Shown piece by piece: positions 4,980 through 7,198 of a stretch of 7,198 nt of DNA; positions within the stretch are counted from its first letter, which is position 1; each line of letters begins with the position of its first letter. Origin of the DNA: Candidatus Nealsoniibacteriota bacterium (GTDB lineage: Bacteria > Patescibacteriota > Minisyncoccia > Minisyncoccales > GWA2-38-27); the NCBI GenBank assembly GCA_003559065.1, contig PWMZ01000006.1, positions 1 to 7,198 on the forward strand, in the 5' to 3' direction. Made by a program: the position numbers and the translations under genes. The notes under the pieces were generated by a model. It saw nothing but the letters and a program-made list of their open reading frames with translations, made no database searches and was not told where the DNA came from.

Positions 4980-6006
4980 TATAATTAAAATATTTTTTGT
5001 TGGAACTTCTGCCTTCTTCTTGGCTTTTTTTTTAACTCCTTTATTAACTCATTTTTTATATAAATATAAATTATGGAAAAAAACCTCAAAAATCAAATCA
5101 ATAGACGGTCGAGATTTGGAATTTTTTCCTAAGTTTCACACTAAAGAAACAGAAATCCCCAGGATGGGAGGTATTTTGATTTGGCTAACTGTTTTGTTTT
5201 TAGCTTATTTTTTCTTTTTTCTTTCTAAAACTAATATTTGGTATTTCGAAAAACTTAACTTTTTAAGCAGATCACAAACCTGGCTACCCCTTTTTGCCTT
5301 AGTAGCTGCTTCTTTGGTGGGCTTATTAGATGATATTTTGGAAATTATTTCTAAAAAAATTATTGGTTTAAAATTAAGATACAGGGTTGGCTTAGTAGCT
5401 TTAATTGGTTTAATCGGAAGTTGGTGGTTTTTTGTTAAGTTGGGCCATGATACTATTCATGTTCCTGGTTATAATACTATTTACATTGGCTTTTGGTATA
5501 TTCCTATTTTCATCTTTGTAATGATGGCGACTTATTCAGGTAGCGTCATAGACGGTCTAGACGGTTTATCTGGTGGAACTTTTGCTATTATTTTTGGTGC
5601 CTTCGGAGCTATCGCTTTAGCTAGGGGGCAAATAGACTTGGCCGCTTTTTGTATTGCTATCGTTGGCGCTACTTTAGCTTTTTTATGGTTTAATATTCCT
5701 CCAGCCAGATTTTATATGGGCGAAACTGGTATCATGGGGCTTTGTTGTGCTTTAACGGTGGTTGCTTTTTTGACTGATTCAGTTTTAGTTTTACCTATTA
5801 TTGGAATTATTTTAGTAGCCGAATCTGCTTCGGTTATTATTCAGTTGCTGGTCAGAAAAATTAAGAATAAAAAATTCTTTTTAGCCGCTCCTTTACACCA
5901 TCATTTTGAAGCTAAAGGCTGGCCCCACTACAAAGTTACCATGAGATTCTGGGTTGTAGGAATAATAGCTGCTTTAATAGGGGTGGCTATAAAACTATTA
6001 GGATGA
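4969..6006 (+). CDS. mraY: Phospho-N-acetylmuramoyl-pentapeptide transferase
   Basis: MraY transfers phospho-MurNAc-pentapeptide from UDP to undecaprenyl phosphate, forming lipid I on the inner face of the membrane. The 345-residue protein has about ten hydrophobic segments (roughly 5-30, 67-86, 104-120, 139-157, 173-190, 203-218, 223-241, 254-270, 272-295, 326-344). Family motifs are in order: PRMGG (64-68), LLDD (119-122), VIDGLDGLSGG (193-203), the loop FYMGETG (248-254), and APLHHHFEAKGWP (307-319) with the MraY-specific triple His at 310-312, which excludes WecA/TagO-type relatives. Two positions differ from well-studied MraY: the NxTDGxDGL motif reads SVIDGLDGL (Asn to Ser192, Thr to Ile194), and the catalytic-loop Asp of FMGDxGS is Glu252. 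Starts within the carboxypeptidase gene and overlaps murD by 4 nt, in keeping with a coupled wall operon. No Shine-Dalgarno precedes the ATG. Confidence 0.96.
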   Translation: MAINIIKIFFVGTSAFFLAFFLTPLLTHFLYKYKLWKKTSKIKSIDGRDLEFFPKFHTKETEIPRMGGILIWLTVLFLAYFFFFLSKTNIWYFEKLNFLSRSQTWLPLFALVAASLVGLLDDILEIISKKIIGLKLRYRVGLVALIGLIGSWWFFVKLGHDTIHVPGYNTIYIGFWYIPIFIFVMMATYSGSVIDGLDGLSGGTFAIIFGAFGAIALARGQIDLAAFCIAIVGATLAFLWFNIPPARFYMGETGIMGLCCALTVVAFLTDSVLVLPIIGIILVAESASVIIQLLVRKIKNKKFFLAAPLHHHFEAKGWPHYKVTMRFWVVGIIAALIGVAIKLLG

Positions 6007-7198
6007 ACTTTAAAGGAAAAAAAGTATTAATTATGGGCTTGGGCCTTCATGGGGGCGGAATTTCTTCCGCTAAGTTTTTTTGTTCTCAGGGTTCTTTTGT
6101 TACTGTTACTGATCTGAAAAATAAAGAATATTTAAAGAATTCTTTAAAAAAATTAAAGAATTATAATATTAAATATACTCTGGGAGAACATAAAAAGGAG
6201 GATTTTTTAAACAATGAATTAATAATTAAGAATCCAGCTGTTCCTAATGATTCTTATTATTTAAAAATAGCTAAAAAAAAGGGGGTTTTAATTGAAACCG
6301 ATATTAATCTTTTTTTCAAATATGCTAAAGGATATATTATTGGAGTTACCGGGACCAAGGGCAAAACAACCGTTTGTCACCTAATTTATCACTTAATTAA
6401 AAAAAGAAATGTTTTTTTAGGAGGAAACTTGGGTTTTTCTCCTTTAGAGTTTATCTCAAAGCTAAACTCTAAAAGTATTACTATTTTAGAGCTTTCCAGT
6501 TTTGCTTTAGAAAATCTTAATTATAGCCCTGATTTGGCCATTATTACCAATATTTATCCCGATCATTTAAATAGGTATTCTAACATGGAAAGCTATATTG
6601 AAGCTAAAAAAAGGATATTTCAGTTTCAAAAAAAAGAAGATGTTTTAGTTTTAAATCATGATCTTCCTTTTGATGTTAAAGGAGCTTTTACTTTTTCTAA
6701 AAAAGAGGGGGATTGTTACCTTAAAAACAATTATATTTATTTTAAAAAAGAAAAAATTTGTCAGTCTAAATCAATTAATGATTTACCGGCTGTTTTGACA
6801 GCAAAATTATTAAATATTTCTAATTCTCAAATAAAAAAAAGAATTACATCTTTTAAGGGGGTCCCCCATAGACAAGAGTTAGTAAAAAAGAAAAAAGGAA
6901 TAAAATATATTAATGATACTGCAGCTACTATGCCCGAAGCGGTTGAAATGGCAATTGATAGGTTTGATTCAATAATTTTAATAGCCGGAGGACAAGATAA
7001 GGGATTGTCTTATCGATCATTAATTAAAAAGATAAATGAAAAAGTAAAACATTTAATCTTATTAGAAGGTACGGCTTCTGAAAAAATTAAAAAAGAAATA
7101 AGTTCCGCTCCTGTTTTTTCTTCCATGCAAGAAGCGGTTGAGAAAGCAAACCAATTAGCCAAAAAAGGAGATACTGTTTTACTGTCTCCGGGAGCGGC
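6003..7198 (+). CDS. murD: UDP-N-acetylmuramoylalanine--D-glutamate ligase, 3'-truncated
   Basis: MurD adds D-Glu to UDP-MurNAc-L-Ala in the cytoplasm with ATP. The first 398 codons are present and the frame is open to the window edge; a typical MurD is about 430-450 residues, so only the last few dozen are missing. The N-terminal domain opens with KKVLIMGLGLHGGG (6-19). The central domain has the P-loop GTKGKTT (117-123), ELSSFALE, and NIYPDHLNRY (183-192, family NxxxDHLDRH). The C-terminal domain shows PHRQE (288-292), NDTAAT (304-309, in place of NDSKAT), AGGQDKG, LLEGTASEKI, and LSPGA at the edge. The usual GxHNxxNxxAA motif at the end of the central domain is not recognisable; SINDLPAVLTAK (257-268) occupies its place. 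The ATG overlaps the mraY stop as ATGA. MurD and not MurE or MurF is supported by PHRQE and the position after mraY, the standard dcw order. Confidence 0.93.
   Translation, partial: MNFKGKKVLIMGLGLHGGGISSAKFFCSQGSFVTVTDLKNKEYLKNSLKKLKNYNIKYTLGEHKKEDFLNNELIIKNPAVPNDSYYLKIAKKKGVLIETDINLFFKYAKGYIIGVTGTKGKTTVCHLIYHLIKKRNVFLGGNLGFSPLEFISKLNSKSITILELSSFALENLNYSPDLAIITNIYPDHLNRYSNMESYIEAKKRIFQFQKKEDVLVLNHDLPFDVKGAFTFSKKEGDCYLKNNYIYFKKEKICQSKSINDLPAVLTAKLLNISNSQIKKRITSFKGVPHRQELVKKKKGIKYINDTAATMPEAVEMAIDRFDSIILIAGGQDKGLSYRSLIKKINEKVKHLILLEGTASEKIKKEISSAPVFSSMQEAVEKANQLAKKGDTVLLSPGA

Noticed and set aside
6194..6220. AAGGAGG followed by an ATG inside murD
   Set aside because: The ATG is out of frame and hits a stop after two codons; it is within the coding sequence of the MurD N-terminal domain.
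1..7198. Phage, CRISPR, insertion sequence, tRNA or riboswitch content
   Set aside because: No direct repeat array, transposase motif, terminal inverted repeats, cloverleaf or structured leader was seen; intergenic space is almost absent.

Overview
The window is a very AT-rich, densely packed bacterial segment with every recognisable gene on the + strand. It looks like a Candidate Phyla Radiation (Patescibacteria) genome, most plausibly from the Parcubacteria side. This is inferred from small lysine/glutamate-rich helical proteins of the DUF5663 type, a compact archaeal-style aspartyl-tRNA synthetase, trimmed Mur ligases, an unusual MraY active site, and the absence of usable Shine-Dalgarno sequences. 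UGA serves as a normal stop (ends of thpR and mraY), so there is no sign of the UGA=Gly code of Gracilibacteria/Absconditabacteria. The lineage call rests on remembered family features, not on a search.

Layout. (1) Positions 1-960 hold four short genes in tight series: a 5'-truncated protein, a 73-aa protein, a 93-aa full-length paralogue of the first, and a 44-aa protein with a TPR-like helical hairpin. None has a known function. (2) A promoter with an extended -10 box ends directly against the start codon of thpR (2'-5' RNA ligase / cyclic phosphodiesterase family, 998-1492). murC follows with a 4-nt ATGA overlap (1489-2742). (3) A second extended -10 promoter sits in the 25-nt gap after murC and drives aspS from an ATG at 2768; the longer TTG start at 2750 would lie inside the promoter. 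(4) From aspS onward each gene overlaps the next: aspS / S11 D-Ala-D-Ala carboxypeptidase (14 nt), carboxypeptidase / mraY (11 nt), mraY / murD (4 nt). murD runs off the right edge about 30 residues or so short of a normal C-terminus.

Function. murC, mraY and murD carry out the L-Ala addition, lipid I formation and D-Glu addition steps of peptidoglycan precursor synthesis. The carboxypeptidase trims finished stem peptides outside the membrane. The cluster is thus a piece of a dcw-like cell-wall operon with a translation gene (aspS) and an RNA-ligase-family gene inserted. Apart from the small-protein block, these are known families. The interest lies in their lineage-specific deviations (MraY Asp-to-Glu, contracted Mur central domains, shortened ThpR core), in the apparently leaderless promoters, and in the uncharacterised small-protein tandem. 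I see no RNA genes, CRISPR array, insertion sequence or phage genes, and no gene-free stretch over 300 bases.
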